This document shows, in pieces, positions 33,096 to 42,156 of a stretch of DNA of 64,000 nt. This stretch comes from Coriobacteriaceae bacterium. Lineage in GTDB: Bacteria; Actinomycetota; Coriobacteriia; Coriobacteriales; Eggerthellaceae. The stretch covers positions 124,001 to 188,000 of the forward strand of contig SUUE01000003.1 of assembly GCA_015062685.1 (NCBI GenBank), read 5' to 3'. The notes beneath the pieces were generated by a model. The model was given only the letters and a program-made list of their open reading frames with translations. It was not told the DNA's origin and searched no databases. Numbering within the stretch: the first letter of the stretch is position 1; every line of letters starts with the position of its first letter. Position numbers and translations under genes: made by a program.

Positions 33096-34682
33096 ATGGC
33101 TGCCGTCGCCGAAAAGCTCGTGTTGACAGCAGACGCTTGCGATATAGCGGCGATGCGCGTTACCGAATTCTGCAAGGAGATGAAGGCGGAGAAGCGCGAT
33201 GCCCTGCGCTACCGGCTTGCCGCCGAGGACTGCCTGACGCATTGGCTGGGCACTGAGCTTGCGGGCAACGAGCTGACGATCAAGGCGGGCAAGCGCTTCA
33301 GGACGCCCTTCTTCGCCTTGGAAGTGGACGGCCCGCGGCACGACCCCGGCGCCGAGGCGAGTGAGGAATTCGGCCCCTACTGCAACAGCGTGCTGGTGGG
33401 GCTGGGCCTCGAGCCGGAGTATAGCTATATCCGCGGACGCAACCGCGTGCTGTTCCGGCTGGCGCGTAAGCCCATGAACCAGATGGTGGTCCTGGGCCTC
33501 GTGCTGGTTGCCGCCCTGGTTGTGGGTTTCTCCGGAATGCTGCTGCCCGACAATGTGCGCCAGACGATCCTGTCGGGCATCGTTCAGCCGCTCTACAAAA
33601 CCTTCTTCGACATGCTCACTTGCATAGCGGGGCCCATGATCTTCCTGTCGGTCGCGTGGGGCATATACGGCATCGGCGACGTTGAGACTCTCGGGCGTAT
33701 CGGCAAGAAGCTGATGCTGCGCTTCTTGCGCATCGTCTTCATTGCGGCGATCTGCGCTGCGCCCCTGTTCTTCCTGTTGGGCCCCGGGCTCGCGAGCTCG
33801 TCGGGCACCGGCGACCAGCTCTCCTCCATATCCGAGATGGTGCTGGGGATCGTGCCGCCCAACATTGTGGAGCCCTTCGCGTCGGGCAACACGCTGCAGA
33901 TCATCTTTCTGGCGGTGGCCGTTTCGTTGGCTCTGCTGTATCTGGACAAGCGTACAGGAGGCATATCCGAGGCCGTCGACCAGGCAAACGCCCTCGTCAG
34001 CTTCCTCATGAACGCGGTCAGCAAGCTGGTTCCGTTCGCCATCTTCCTCGTGGTGGTCAACATGGTTTGGTCGGGGACGCTCTACACGCTGGGCGGCATG
34101 TGGAAGCTTTTGGTGGTGGCCATCGGCGCCATGTTCGCTGCTTCGGTCGTCTTTCTCGTCTCTACCGCCGTTCGCCGGAAGGTCAGCGTCGTGCTGCTCG
34201 CCAGGAAGTGCCTCGGCTCGTTCGCGATTGCGATCACGACCGCGTCTTCCATGGCGGCGTTCAGTTCCAATAAGGAAACCTGCGACGAGAGGTTCGGGAT
34301 CTCTGATTCCCTCAGCGGTTTCGGGCTGCCGCTGGCAATGGTCATGCACCGCCCGGTGCTCGCAATCTACTACTTGCTCGTCGCATTCTTCTTCGCCGGC
34401 GAGTTCGCGGTTTCGTGCGATTCCATGTGGCTGGTCATGGCGGTGTTCGTCGCGGGCGTCCTGGCGATTGCCGCTCCACCCGTCCCCGGCGGCAGCGCGG
34501 TGGTCTACACCATGCTGTTCGCGCAGCTGGGCATCCCGGCGGAAGCGCTGGCGCTCGCCTTGGCGGTCGACGTGATAATCGACTTCTTCATCACGGCATT
34601 TGAACAGGTTTGCCTGCTGAGCACGCTTGTCAACGTCTCTGCTGAGCTGGGCATGATCGACATGGGCGTCTTGCGCAAGTGA
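33096..34682 (+). CDS. Cation:dicarboxylate (DAACS) symporter with an extra N-terminal domain
   Basis: A 528-residue membrane protein. ATG 33096 is chosen (GAGGGAAC upstream). Residues ~130-528 are a dicarboxylate/amino acid:cation symporter: the first helix begins MVVLGLVLVAALVVGF, and the substrate-binding part includes AITTASSMAAFSSNKETCDE (where SSS-type hairpins occur) and APPVPGGSAVVYTMLF. Residues 1-125 are cytoplasmic and not part of the family. Their pattern (RLAAEDCLTHWLG, then ALEVDGPRHDP) recalls a degenerate GHKL/RsbW-type ATPase fold. The next genes encode a SpoIIE phosphatase with a real GHKL domain and a STAS protein, so control by partner switching is plausible. Confidence 0.83.
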   Translation: MAAVAEKLVLTADACDIAAMRVTEFCKEMKAEKRDALRYRLAAEDCLTHWLGTELAGNELTIKAGKRFRTPFFALEVDGPRHDPGAEASEEFGPYCNSVLVGLGLEPEYSYIRGRNRVLFRLARKPMNQMVVLGLVLVAALVVGFSGMLLPDNVRQTILSGIVQPLYKTFFDMLTCIAGPMIFLSVAWGIYGIGDVETLGRIGKKLMLRFLRIVFIAAICAAPLFFLLGPGLASSSGTGDQLSSISEMVLGIVPPNIVEPFASGNTLQIIFLAVAVSLALLYLDKRTGGISEAVDQANALVSFLMNAVSKLVPFAIFLVVVNMVWSGTLYTLGGMWKLLVVAIGAMFAASVVFLVSTAVRRKVSVVLLARKCLGSFAIAITTASSMAAFSSNKETCDERFGISDSLSGFGLPLAMVMHRPVLAIYYLLVAFFFAGEFAVSCDSMWLVMAVFVAGVLAIAAPPVPGGSAVVYTMLFAQLGIPAEALALALAVDVIIDFFITAFEQVCLLSTLVNVSAELGMIDMGVLRK

Positions 34683-34789
34683 CGTGCAAGGCTCGAGGGC
34701 ATGAAATGGGATAAAGGACGCTTTTGTGCTTGCGCGTTCTTTCATTTGAGCAGGCGGGTAACAAAGCAGGGGAGGGAGGACGGCGGCGC

Positions 34790-37453
34790 ATGGCGGAAAC
34801 GGACCGAGCTTGTAAAGCGGGTGAGGCAGCGCCTATACGCTGGCGGGGCGTTCTGGCTAATGAGCAAGCGGTGGTGCGGCGTGCGGTTACCATCTCCCTG
34901 TGCGTGCTTGCGGCGTCGTTGCCCTTGGGCTGGCTGGGTTTCTACCAGGTCGGTACCACGCATATGCTGGTTTCGATCATCCCCGTGGCGCTTGCTTCTT
35001 TGCTGTTTGGAATGTGGCGCGGGTGTGTGGTCGGGGCCATCGCGGGGCTGGCCGAGATGGTTCATGCCATCTACCAGCCGAACGATTATTACGAAAAGGT
35101 TTTCACGTTGCCTTTCAGCTCGGTTGCGCTGTTTGCGTTGTTCGGGCTGGTTCTCGGGGTCCTGTTCTGTTACGCTTGCCGGCCGCCGCGCGCCCGGAAA
35201 CAAGCCGGGGGCGAGGCGCGTGCAGGCGGAACGGCGCGCGCCTGCGCGCTCGTCGCGGTCTCTGCGGCGGGGGCGGCCTTCTTCACGCTGCTTCTGAACG
35301 GCTGCATCGTTATGGCGAGCTCCGGGCTTGCGTTTAGCCTGCCGGGCGATCTGGTGGCCCGGGCGGTCAGTCCCGAAAGGGCGATTGGGCAGATCTGCAT
35401 CCATGCAGTCCTCATCGCGCTTTCTTGCGTGGCCACGGACATGGCGGTGGGGCGCTATGGCGCCACCTCGCGCAAGATAACCTTGCGCGCCACGTTCCAG
35501 CTTTGGTTCGGCGCTCTCACGGTCGGGTTCTTTTTCGTGGCGAGCGCGGCCGCCTACACAGCCATAACCTTCATGTCGGTCGCCAATATGAACGTGGCGC
35601 TCTCTGATCAGCTTGACTCGCTGTCTATCGAGCTGCTTCAGCGCGATTACATCGTGGACACGCTGGGCGAACGTGGCGTGCTGCCGAAGGATGACCTGCG
35701 CGCGTTTGCCAAGCAACAGTACAGCCGCATCAATTGCGACCTGGCTGGCTGGTCGCAAGACGTCACCGTCCTCGCGTCGAACGGCGTCATATTCGCGTCG
35801 AACGACGACGCGCTTTTGGGGTCCTCTCTTGAGGATTTGGTGGTTGCCGGATCGGGGGACGAGGTTCTGTCCCGTGCATTCGCATCGGAATCGGCCGTTG
35901 AGTGCTATCAGGGGTCGGGCGATGAGATTTCGTACCTATACGCAACCAAGACGAGCTATGAGCGCCTGGGCGATCAGGGCGAGTACCAACTCGTGAGCAT
36001 CGTGCCGGCACGCGAGACGTTCTTGAACCGCCAGCTGTACATGTACCTGGTTGCCGCCGTGTTTGCCGCCATGCTCGGTACGATCTTCTTCGTGGTGATG
36101 CGCTTGCTCAGGCGCGTGGTGGTCCGGCCGGTCGACTCGGCGAACGAGGCGCTCGGGCGCATTACGGACGGCGAGCTTGACCAGCGCGTGCCCGATTGCG
36201 GCACCGCCGAGCTCTCATCGCTCGTCCAGGGGGTGAACACCACCGTAAGCGCGTTGGAGGATTCCATTGCCGAGGTGAATGCGCGCATTGACCGCGAGCT
36301 GTCGGCGGCCCGCGCCATCCAGGAAGGCGCGCTTCCAACCGCGCAACCTCCCTTTCCCGACATTGATTCGTTCGACCTATACGCGACGATGGATCCGGCC
36401 CGCGAGGTGGGCGGCGACTTCTACGACTACTTCGACTTGGGTACGAGGGGGATCGGCTTCGTGGTGGCCGACGTCAGCGGCAAGGGCATGCCAGCGGCGC
36501 TGTTCATGATGGCTGCCAAGACGGCGATTCGCGGGGCGATGGAGGCGAAAGCCGACCTTGCGAAGGCAATCGACATCGCCAATCGAAGCCTGTGCAAGGG
36601 CAATGGCTCCGAGTTGTTCGTCACAGCGTTCGCGGGGATTTTCGATTACCGAACGGGCAAGCTGACCTATGTGAACGCGGGGCACAACAAGCCTCTGGTT
36701 ATGCGCGGGGGCGAATGGTCGTGGCTCAAGGAACGGTCGGGGCCGAGTATGGGTTGGTTCGATTGGGTTGAATACAAGGCGTTCGAGACGCGGCTCGAAC
36801 CAGGCGACGAGCTGTTTGCCTACACCGATGGCGTGAACGAAGCCTTTAATGCCGAGGGCGAACAGTATGGCAACGACCGGCTTGAGGCGTTTCTCGGAAA
36901 GCATGGCCATTTGCATCCGCGTCGCCTGTTGCGCGCTCAGCGCGCCGATCTCATCGGTTGGTCGTATGGAGCCGAGCAATCCGACGACATCACCATGCTT
37001 GGGTTGAAGTTCGGGATACCGCCCGAGCATGGGAGCTCGCTCGTCACGACGGCGAACCTCGGCAGCTTCGAGCGCATCGAAAGATTCGTCAAGCAGCATC
37101 TCGACGAAAGCGGCTGCCCTCAGAAGGTCGCGAGCCATGTCCTGATTGCCGTCGAGGAGCTGGTCGTAAACGTGTGCAGCTATGCTTATTCCGATGCCGC
37201 ACCCGACGATCCAAGGCCCTTGCGTGTGCACTTTACCTGGCGGATCAGACCGAACGCCATAGTGATAGAGGTCGGCGACGACGGCGCGCCGTTCAACCCG
37301 CTTACACAGAGCGACCCCGAGCGTCCCGGCAGCGTCGAAGAAGCGAATATCGGAGGCCTTGGCCTGCTCATGACCAAGAGGCTCATGGACGAGGTGGAAT
37401 ACGTTCGCGAAGGCATCGCGAACGTCACCATCATAACGAAGCGCTGGGAATGA
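34790..37453 (+). CDS. Membrane SpoIIE-type serine phosphatase with GHKL kinase domain
   Basis: An 887-residue regulator from ATG 34790 (GGAGGGAGGA upstream; the frame is open to 34724). Order: N-terminal membrane region of about seven helices (30-262), extracytoplasmic sensor (about 270-414), membrane helix (415-437), HAMP (437-490), PP2C/SpoIIE phosphatase (about 527-740: DPAREVGGDFYDYF, VADVSGKGMPAALF, YTDGVNEAFN with metal-binding Asp) and GHKL ATPase (757-887: N-box EELVVNVCSYAY, GDDGAPFNP, GGLGL). It combines the kinase and phosphatase of a partner-switching system in one chain. Expected substrate: the STAS protein encoded convergently. Confidence 0.92.
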   Translation: MAETDRACKAGEAAPIRWRGVLANEQAVVRRAVTISLCVLAASLPLGWLGFYQVGTTHMLVSIIPVALASLLFGMWRGCVVGAIAGLAEMVHAIYQPNDYYEKVFTLPFSSVALFALFGLVLGVLFCYACRPPRARKQAGGEARAGGTARACALVAVSAAGAAFFTLLLNGCIVMASSGLAFSLPGDLVARAVSPERAIGQICIHAVLIALSCVATDMAVGRYGATSRKITLRATFQLWFGALTVGFFFVASAAAYTAITFMSVANMNVALSDQLDSLSIELLQRDYIVDTLGERGVLPKDDLRAFAKQQYSRINCDLAGWSQDVTVLASNGVIFASNDDALLGSSLEDLVVAGSGDEVLSRAFASESAVECYQGSGDEISYLYATKTSYERLGDQGEYQLVSIVPARETFLNRQLYMYLVAAVFAAMLGTIFFVVMRLLRRVVVRPVDSANEALGRITDGELDQRVPDCGTAELSSLVQGVNTTVSALEDSIAEVNARIDRELSAARAIQEGALPTAQPPFPDIDSFDLYATMDPAREVGGDFYDYFDLGTRGIGFVVADVSGKGMPAALFMMAAKTAIRGAMEAKADLAKAIDIANRSLCKGNGSELFVTAFAGIFDYRTGKLTYVNAGHNKPLVMRGGEWSWLKERSGPSMGWFDWVEYKAFETRLEPGDELFAYTDGVNEAFNAEGEQYGNDRLEAFLGKHGHLHPRRLLRAQRADLIGWSYGAEQSDDITMLGLKFGIPPEHGSSLVTTANLGSFERIERFVKQHLDESGCPQKVASHVLIAVEELVVNVCSYAYSDAAPDDPRPLRVHFTWRIRPNAIVIEVGDDGAPFNPLTQSDPERPGSVEEANIGGLGLLMTKRLMDEVEYVREGIANVTIITKRWE

Positions 37454-37458
37454 GCGCG

Positions 37459-37758
37459 CTACACGATATCTAGGATTTCGACGAGACCGGTTACGTCGAG
37501 GACCTCCATGACCTCAGCGCTCGGGTTTGCCAAGCGCATCGACCCGCCGCGTTGTTGGGCTTTTTTGACCTGGGTGACTATCACGCGAAGGCCCGCCGAT
37601 GCCACGTATTCCAAATCGGTGAGATCCAAGGTGATGTCAACCACGTCATCGGGAAGGCTTTCGCATGCGGCCTCAAGGTCTGGAGACGATGCCACCGTCA
37701 GGGTTCCCGCAAGGGACATGGTCGCGCTCGTGCCGCCGATCTTTGTGTTGATCTCCAT
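37459..37758 (-). CDS. STAS-domain anti-anti-sigma-type protein
   Basis: A 99-residue STAS domain (start ATG 37758 with CGGAAGG upstream; the frame extends to 37800). The phosphorylatable Ser is Ser54 in EYVASAGLRVI, the SpoIIAA/RsbV-like position. It would be phosphorylated by a GHKL kinase and dephosphorylated by a SpoIIE phosphatase, both of which lie in the neighbouring convergent gene. The sigma factor or other target is not encoded nearby. Confidence 0.9.
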   Translation of the reverse strand: MEINTKIGGTSATMSLAGTLTVASSPDLEAACESLPDDVVDITLDLTDLEYVASAGLRVIVTQVKKAQQRGGSMRLANPSAEVMEVLDVTGLVEILDIV

Positions 37759-37934
37759 CGCTTGCACCTTCCGTTTGTTCTTGTTCTGATAGCAGCCCAT
37801 TATAGCGTCTGTTTGACAATTCGCCGTAACTGGGAACCCGGGTTGCTTCGGGTTCGTGGCGTTGCCGGAGCCGGCGTCGTTCGGGGCTTCCGCCGCGCTG
37901 CTGAACTTGGGCGTCCTGGCGCTTGCCGTTGCGG

Positions 37935-38318
37935 TTACAGTTTCTTGATCAGCTTTGCGGGAACGCCGCCGACGACCGTGTTCGGGGCGACGTCCTTGGT
38001 CACGACCGCGCCCGCCGCTACAACCGCTCCGTCGCCGATGGTCACGCCCGGCAGCACGGTCACGTTGGCGCCGAGCCAGGCGTCCTCGCCAATGCGCACG
38101 GGCGCGGGCAGCAGGTTAGCCCGCTTAGCGGGGTCCATGTTGTGGTTGAGCGTCGCGATCACCGCGTTGTGGCCGATGAGCGCGCGGTCGCCAATGTAGA
38201 TGCAGCCTTGGTCTTGGAAGCGGCACCCCGCGTTGATGAACACGCCCTCGCCCACGTGCGTGTTGAGGCCGCGCGCGGCTTCCTGCCGCCGTGCTGACGG
38301 TTGCAATGTGCTCGACAT
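37935..38318 (-). pseudogene. Hexapeptide-repeat acetyltransferase, N-terminally truncated
   Basis: A left-handed beta-helix of the maltose/galactoside acetyltransferase type: [29 protein letters not shown] (catalytic His), [17 protein letters not shown] and [11 protein letters not shown] are well kept. At 127 residues it lacks the ~60-residue N-terminal part of the family. The first ~16 residues ([16 protein letters not shown]) look unrelated, so a deletion has probably joined a new start. It lies 19 nt past the PIN gene. Confidence 0.7.
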
Positions 38319-38337
38319 GCTGTTCTAGCGGGGCCTG

Positions 38338-38706
38338 CTACAGGGAGAGCATGCGGGAGAGAAGCGGCTTGTCGTAGGTCATGATCATCTGGTGCCTGAT
38401 GGCGTTGCGGGCGACGAGCAGGCAGTCCACGTAGTCGAGGAGGCTCGAGCCAAACAGGCGCGATGCGTACTCGACGATGGGCGCCTCGATCACGGTGATG
38501 TCGTCCATGAGCGCGATCAGGGCGTATCCGATCTGGGAGCGGGGCACGCCGTAGACGTCGCGCAGCACGATGGCCACGCGCGCATAGATTTCGGGGTAGG
38601 TGAACGCCTCGCCCGTGGCAATGGCCTCGCAGGCGCGATTGAAGCCGCGCTTGTTGTCTGCCAGCAGGTATCGCAGGATGACGCTCTCATCGATTAAAAG
38701 TTTCAT
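38338..38706 (-). CDS. PIN-domain toxin
   Basis: A 122-residue PIN-fold ribonuclease. Acidic active-site residues are visible: Asp6/Glu7 ([13 protein letters not shown]), a central Glu ([12 protein letters not shown]) and the DYVDCLL pair, with YDKPL at the end. It overlaps the antitoxin gene by 20 nt. PIN toxins cut specific RNAs, often tRNAs; the target here is unknown. Confidence 0.85.
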   Translation of the reverse strand: MKLLIDESVILRYLLADNKRGFNRACEAIATGEAFTYPEIYARVAIVLRDVYGVPRSQIGYALIALMDDITVIEAPIVEYASRLFGSSLLDYVDCLLVARNAIRHQMIMTYDKPLLSRMLSL

Positions 38707-38974
38707 GCTTTGCCCCCAACGAGCGGATCCATGCTTCTCGCTCGGCTTCTCGGTTGTTGTCGCTGCCGTAGGCTTCGAGTATCGCCCTGGCTTTCATGGC
38801 TCCCTTTCCCCCGGAAAAGCTGGGTTGGAAGGGGAGGCCTTGCTGTTTGATGGATTCGGCTATGAACACGCGGACGGCCTCCGATAGGCTCGTGCCCATG
38901 TTCTTGAAAATTTTTTCTGCTTCTTCTTTCTGTTCCGCGTCGATTCTGACGTGGAACACCGAGTCTCGACTCAT
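38687..38974 (-). CDS. RelB/DinJ-family antitoxin
   Basis: A 95-residue antitoxin with an N-terminal ribbon-helix-helix fold ([34 protein letters not shown]) and a C-terminal tail that would wrap the toxin. AAAGGAGG is 5 nt upstream. RelB/DinJ proteins usually pair with RelE/YafQ-fold toxins; here the overlapping partner is a PIN protein. Palindromes upstream may be its operator. Confidence 0.87.
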   Translation of the reverse strand: MSRDSVFHVRIDAEQKEEAEKIFKNMGTSLSEAVRVFIAESIKQQGLPFQPSFSGGKGAMKARAILEAYGSDNNREAEREAWIRSLGAKHETFNR

Positions 38975-39379
38975 CGCGTCCTCCTTTGCGCAAAAAGCTG
39001 AGATAGTAAAGCCCCCGAAAAAGCAAACTTCAAGGTAAGAACGTTACGAACGCGTTAAGTGTATCACAAACATGATACAGCGGAAAAGATTTGAAAAAAC
39101 GCCTTCTGAAATGAAACGTATCACGAACGTATTACAACTAGAAATACCGCAACTAAAAACTGCGCTATGACCTCGAAAAGTTGCTTCTTGACAAACCCAA
39201 ACCTTGCCCCGATATTCACAACTAGTTCACTTCATGTGAATTGCCTTCGCTGTTTCCGGAGGCTTTGGGGGATTAATCAAAATATGAATAAATCGAGGAG
39301 GGATAACACGGGATAGGTCTATTTTGCTGTTTTTCAGAGCTGGAAGTAACTGGATTAGGACTGAGATAGAGGGGGAAAG
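38975..39379. promoter_or_regulatory. Intergenic control region of the TA pair and the formate hydrogenlyase operon
   Basis: A/T-rich. GTATCA-6-TGATAC (39059-39076) lies on the TA side, with related GTATCAC and CGTTACGAACG motifs nearby. A promoter candidate for the operon is TTGACA (39188-39193), 17 nt, GATATT (39211-39216). TTCAC-5-GTGAA (39226-39240) resembles a CRP/FNR-family half-site pair; it would sit near -61 if TATGAA (39283-39288) is the true -10. Confidence 0.45.
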
Positions 39380-39925
39380 ATGAGCAGCAAGTGTGTTGTT
39401 GCGGATCCAAGGCTATGCATCGGCTGCAGGACTTGCATGGCTGCCTGCATTGAGAAACACGACGTGGCGGGAGACGCTGCCGTCGCACGTTTGAACTTGG
39501 CCGAGACCATAAAGGTGTCGGCTCCCATCGTTTGTCATCACTGCGTGGACGCTCCTTGCGTGAACGCATGCCCTCAAGGCGCTCTTTTCTACGACGGCGA
39601 TCGCGTTGCGGTGAACATGGACCGCTGCATCGGCTGCCGCAGTTGCGTTATGGCGTGCCCCTACGGTGCTTGCGATGTGGTCTCGCGTCTCGAATCGGTC
39701 GTACTCGGCGATCTGGTTCTGGCCGACAAGGCTGTCGCGAAGGTCATCAAGTGCGACTTGTGCGCGGACGTGGCCGGCGGCCCCCGTTGCGTCAAGGCTT
39801 GCCCGACCAACGGCCTGCGGGTCGTTGACCAGGACGACCTGAAGAACATGGCCCTCGACCGTCGTCGTGCTGCCGCAGAGTCACTCGAGCCCATGATGGG
39901 CTCCACCGTTTACGAGCTCGTTTAA
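39380..39925 (+). CDS. hydN: HydN-like four-cluster ferredoxin
   Basis: A 181-residue electron-transfer protein with four 4Fe-4S motifs: CIGCRTCMAAC, CHHCVDAPCVNAC, CIGCRSCVMAC and CDLC...CVKAC. It is similar to HydN/HycB, the subunits that link formate dehydrogenase H to the hydrogenase. AGAGGGGGAAAG precedes the ATG. First gene of the operon, 14 nt before fdhF. Confidence 0.9.
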   Translation: MSSKCVVADPRLCIGCRTCMAACIEKHDVAGDAAVARLNLAETIKVSAPIVCHHCVDAPCVNACPQGALFYDGDRVAVNMDRCIGCRSCVMACPYGACDVVSRLESVVLGDLVLADKAVAKVIKCDLCADVAGGPRCVKACPTNGLRVVDQDDLKNMALDRRRAAAESLEPMMGSTVYELV

Positions 39926-39939
39926 AGAGGGGGAATACC

Positions 39940-42120
39940 ATGGAAAAGCATATGGCTGTATGTCCGTACTGCGGAGCTGGCTGCAAGCTCAACCTCCTGG
40001 TTGAGAACGGTCGGGTCGTCGGCGCCGAGGGCCTGGACGGCGTGACGAACGAGGGCGAGCTTTGCCTCAAGGGCATGAGCGGCTACGATTTCATCAACGA
40101 CACCAAGATCCTGACGCCGCGCATCCTTCACCCGATGATCCGTCGTCATAAGGGTGCCGAGCTCGAGCGCGTGAGCTGGGACGAAGCTCTTGACTTCGCA
40201 GCGCAGCGCCTCATGGAGATCAAGGCCAAGTACGGCCCTGATTCCATCATGCTGACGGGCTCTTCCCGCGGCCCCGGCAACGAGGCGAACTTCGTGATGC
40301 AGAAGTTCACCCGCGCCTGCGTGGGCACCAACAACATCGACAACTGCGCGCGCACGTGCCACGGCCCGTCGGTCATCGGCCTGATCGACGCCGTCGGTTC
40401 CGGCGCCATGAGCGTGTCCATCCCGAACATGGAGAACGCGGACTGCATCTTCCTGTTCGGCTACAACCCGAGCGCCTCGCACCCGATCGTCGCCCGCCGC
40501 ATCGTCAAGGCGAAAGAGAAGGGCGCCAAGATCATCGTCGCCGACCCGCGCCTCATCGAGACCGCGCGCATCGCCGACATCTACATGCCTATCAAGAACG
40601 GCTGCAACCTTGCGTTCATGAACGCGTTCGCCAACGTCATCATCAACGAGGGCCTGGAAGACCGCGCGTTCATCGAGGCCCACACCACCGGTTACGACGA
40701 GTGGTGGGAGGTTATCAAGAAGTACACGCCGGAAGCCGTCCAGGACATCACGGGCATCGACCCGGAGACGTTCCGCAAGGCAGTGCGCATGTACGCCACT
40801 TCCGAGAACTCCATTATCGGCTGGGGCATGGGCGTCACGCAGCAGCGCCAGGGCGTCAAGACCGTCCACCAGATCGCTGCCATCGCCTGCATCGCCAACC
40901 AGATCGGCCGCGACTACGCCGGCCTTGCCCCCGTCCGCGGCCAGAACAACGTTCAGGGCAGCTGCGACATGGGCATGTGGCCGGACCTGTATCCGGGCTA
41001 CCAGAGCGTTAAGGATCCCGAGAACCGCGCAAAGTTCGCCAAGGCGTGGGGCGTTCGCGAGGACAAGCTGTCCCTCGAGCCCGGCTTCAAGTTGACCGAC
41101 CTGCCGCACGGCGTGAAGGAAGGCAAGATCCACGCGTTCTACAACTTCGGCGAGGACCCGCTGCAGACCGAGCCCGACTCCGCCGACATGAAGGAGACCC
41201 TGGAGAACTGCGAGTTCGTCATCAGCCAGGACATCTTCATGACGCAGACGACCGCTTACGCCGACGTCGTGTTCCCCGGCACCTCCTGGGGCGAGCATGA
41301 CGGCGTGTTCAGCGCTTCCGACCGCACCTTCCAGCGCTTCACCGCCGCGGTGCCCCCGAAGGGCGAATGCAAGCACGACTGGCAGATCTTCTCCGAGCTC
41401 TCCACGCGCATGGGCTACCCGATGCACTACGAGGACACCAAGGAGATCTGGGACGAGGTTCGCGAGCTGTGCCCGAACTTCTACGGCGCCACCTACGAGA
41501 AGATGGAAGGCGTCGGCCATGCGCAATGGCCCATTCCGACGCTCGAGTGCCCGGGCACCCCGACCCTGTTCAAGGGAGGCAAGTTCAACACGCCCGACGG
41601 CAAGGCCCGCCTGCTGGCAGCCGAGTTCGACGTGCCCACCGAGCTTCCCGACGAGGAGTTCCCGCTGGTCCTGTGCACCGTCCGCGAGGTCGGCCACTAC
41701 AGCTGCCGTTCCATGACGGGCAACTGCCGCGTCCTGTCGCTGCTCGCCGACGAGCCGGGCTTCGTGAACATCAACCCGGCCGACGCCCAGAAGCGCGGCA
41801 TCAAGCAGGACGACCTCGTGTTCGTGAAGTCTCGCCGCGGCAAGGTGATCACCCGCGCCAACGTGAGCGAGCGCATCAACGAGGGCGCCGTCTACATGAC
41901 CTACCAGTGGTGGATCGGCAAGTGCAACCAGCTCACGATGCACGTGACCGACCCGCTGTCCGGCACCCCCGAGGACAAGCACAGCGCTTGCCAGGTGGAG
42001 GCCATCGAGGACCAGGTTTGGGCGGAGCGCCACGCGCAGCAGCTCTACGCGGACATGAAGGACTGGCTGGCAGGTGAGGCATCCGCTCAGGACGTCGCTC
42101 CCGCCATGGCCCTGGCCTAG
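39940..42120 (+). CDS. fdhF: Formate dehydrogenase H catalytic subunit (Cys form)
   Basis: A 726-residue Mo/W-bis-PGD enzyme that oxidises formate to CO2 at the cytoplasmic side and passes electrons to the HycB-like subunit. The N-terminal 4Fe-4S motif uses C8, C11, C15 and C42. The active-site residue is Cys140 (NCARTCHGPS), at the same position as Sec140 of E. coli FdhF, so no selenocysteine is needed. Downstream molybdopterin motifs include GSGAMSVSIPNMENADC and a C-terminal MDD-binding domain (VREVGHYSCRSMTGNC). Length and start agree with the family. Confidence 0.95.
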   Translation: MEKHMAVCPYCGAGCKLNLLVENGRVVGAEGLDGVTNEGELCLKGMSGYDFINDTKILTPRILHPMIRRHKGAELERVSWDEALDFAAQRLMEIKAKYGPDSIMLTGSSRGPGNEANFVMQKFTRACVGTNNIDNCARTCHGPSVIGLIDAVGSGAMSVSIPNMENADCIFLFGYNPSASHPIVARRIVKAKEKGAKIIVADPRLIETARIADIYMPIKNGCNLAFMNAFANVIINEGLEDRAFIEAHTTGYDEWWEVIKKYTPEAVQDITGIDPETFRKAVRMYATSENSIIGWGMGVTQQRQGVKTVHQIAAIACIANQIGRDYAGLAPVRGQNNVQGSCDMGMWPDLYPGYQSVKDPENRAKFAKAWGVREDKLSLEPGFKLTDLPHGVKEGKIHAFYNFGEDPLQTEPDSADMKETLENCEFVISQDIFMTQTTAYADVVFPGTSWGEHDGVFSASDRTFQRFTAAVPPKGECKHDWQIFSELSTRMGYPMHYEDTKEIWDEVRELCPNFYGATYEKMEGVGHAQWPIPTLECPGTPTLFKGGKFNTPDGKARLLAAEFDVPTELPDEEFPLVLCTVREVGHYSCRSMTGNCRVLSLLADEPGFVNINPADAQKRGIKQDDLVFVKSRRGKVITRANVSERINEGAVYMTYQWWIGKCNQLTMHVTDPLSGTPEDKHSACQVEAIEDQVWAERHAQQLYADMKDWLAGEASAQDVAPAMALA

Positions 42121-42156
42121 CTGGTGTTAGACAGCAGAGAAACTAAGAGGAATGAC

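Noticed and set aside
39019-39180. CRISPR-like repeats in the A/T-rich region (CGTTACGAACG, GTATCAC motifs)
   Set aside because: The repeats are short, unequal and without regular spacers; operator or promoter motifs explain them better. No CRISPR array was seen anywhere in the window.
40357-40359. Selenocysteine in FdhF
   Set aside because: The codon is TGC, not TGA, and the frame is uninterrupted.
39922-42033. 703-codon open frame on the minus strand opposite fdhF
   Set aside because: It mirrors the codon structure of a clear FdhF gene, has low-complexity His/Val/Ala-rich translation and no ribosome site.
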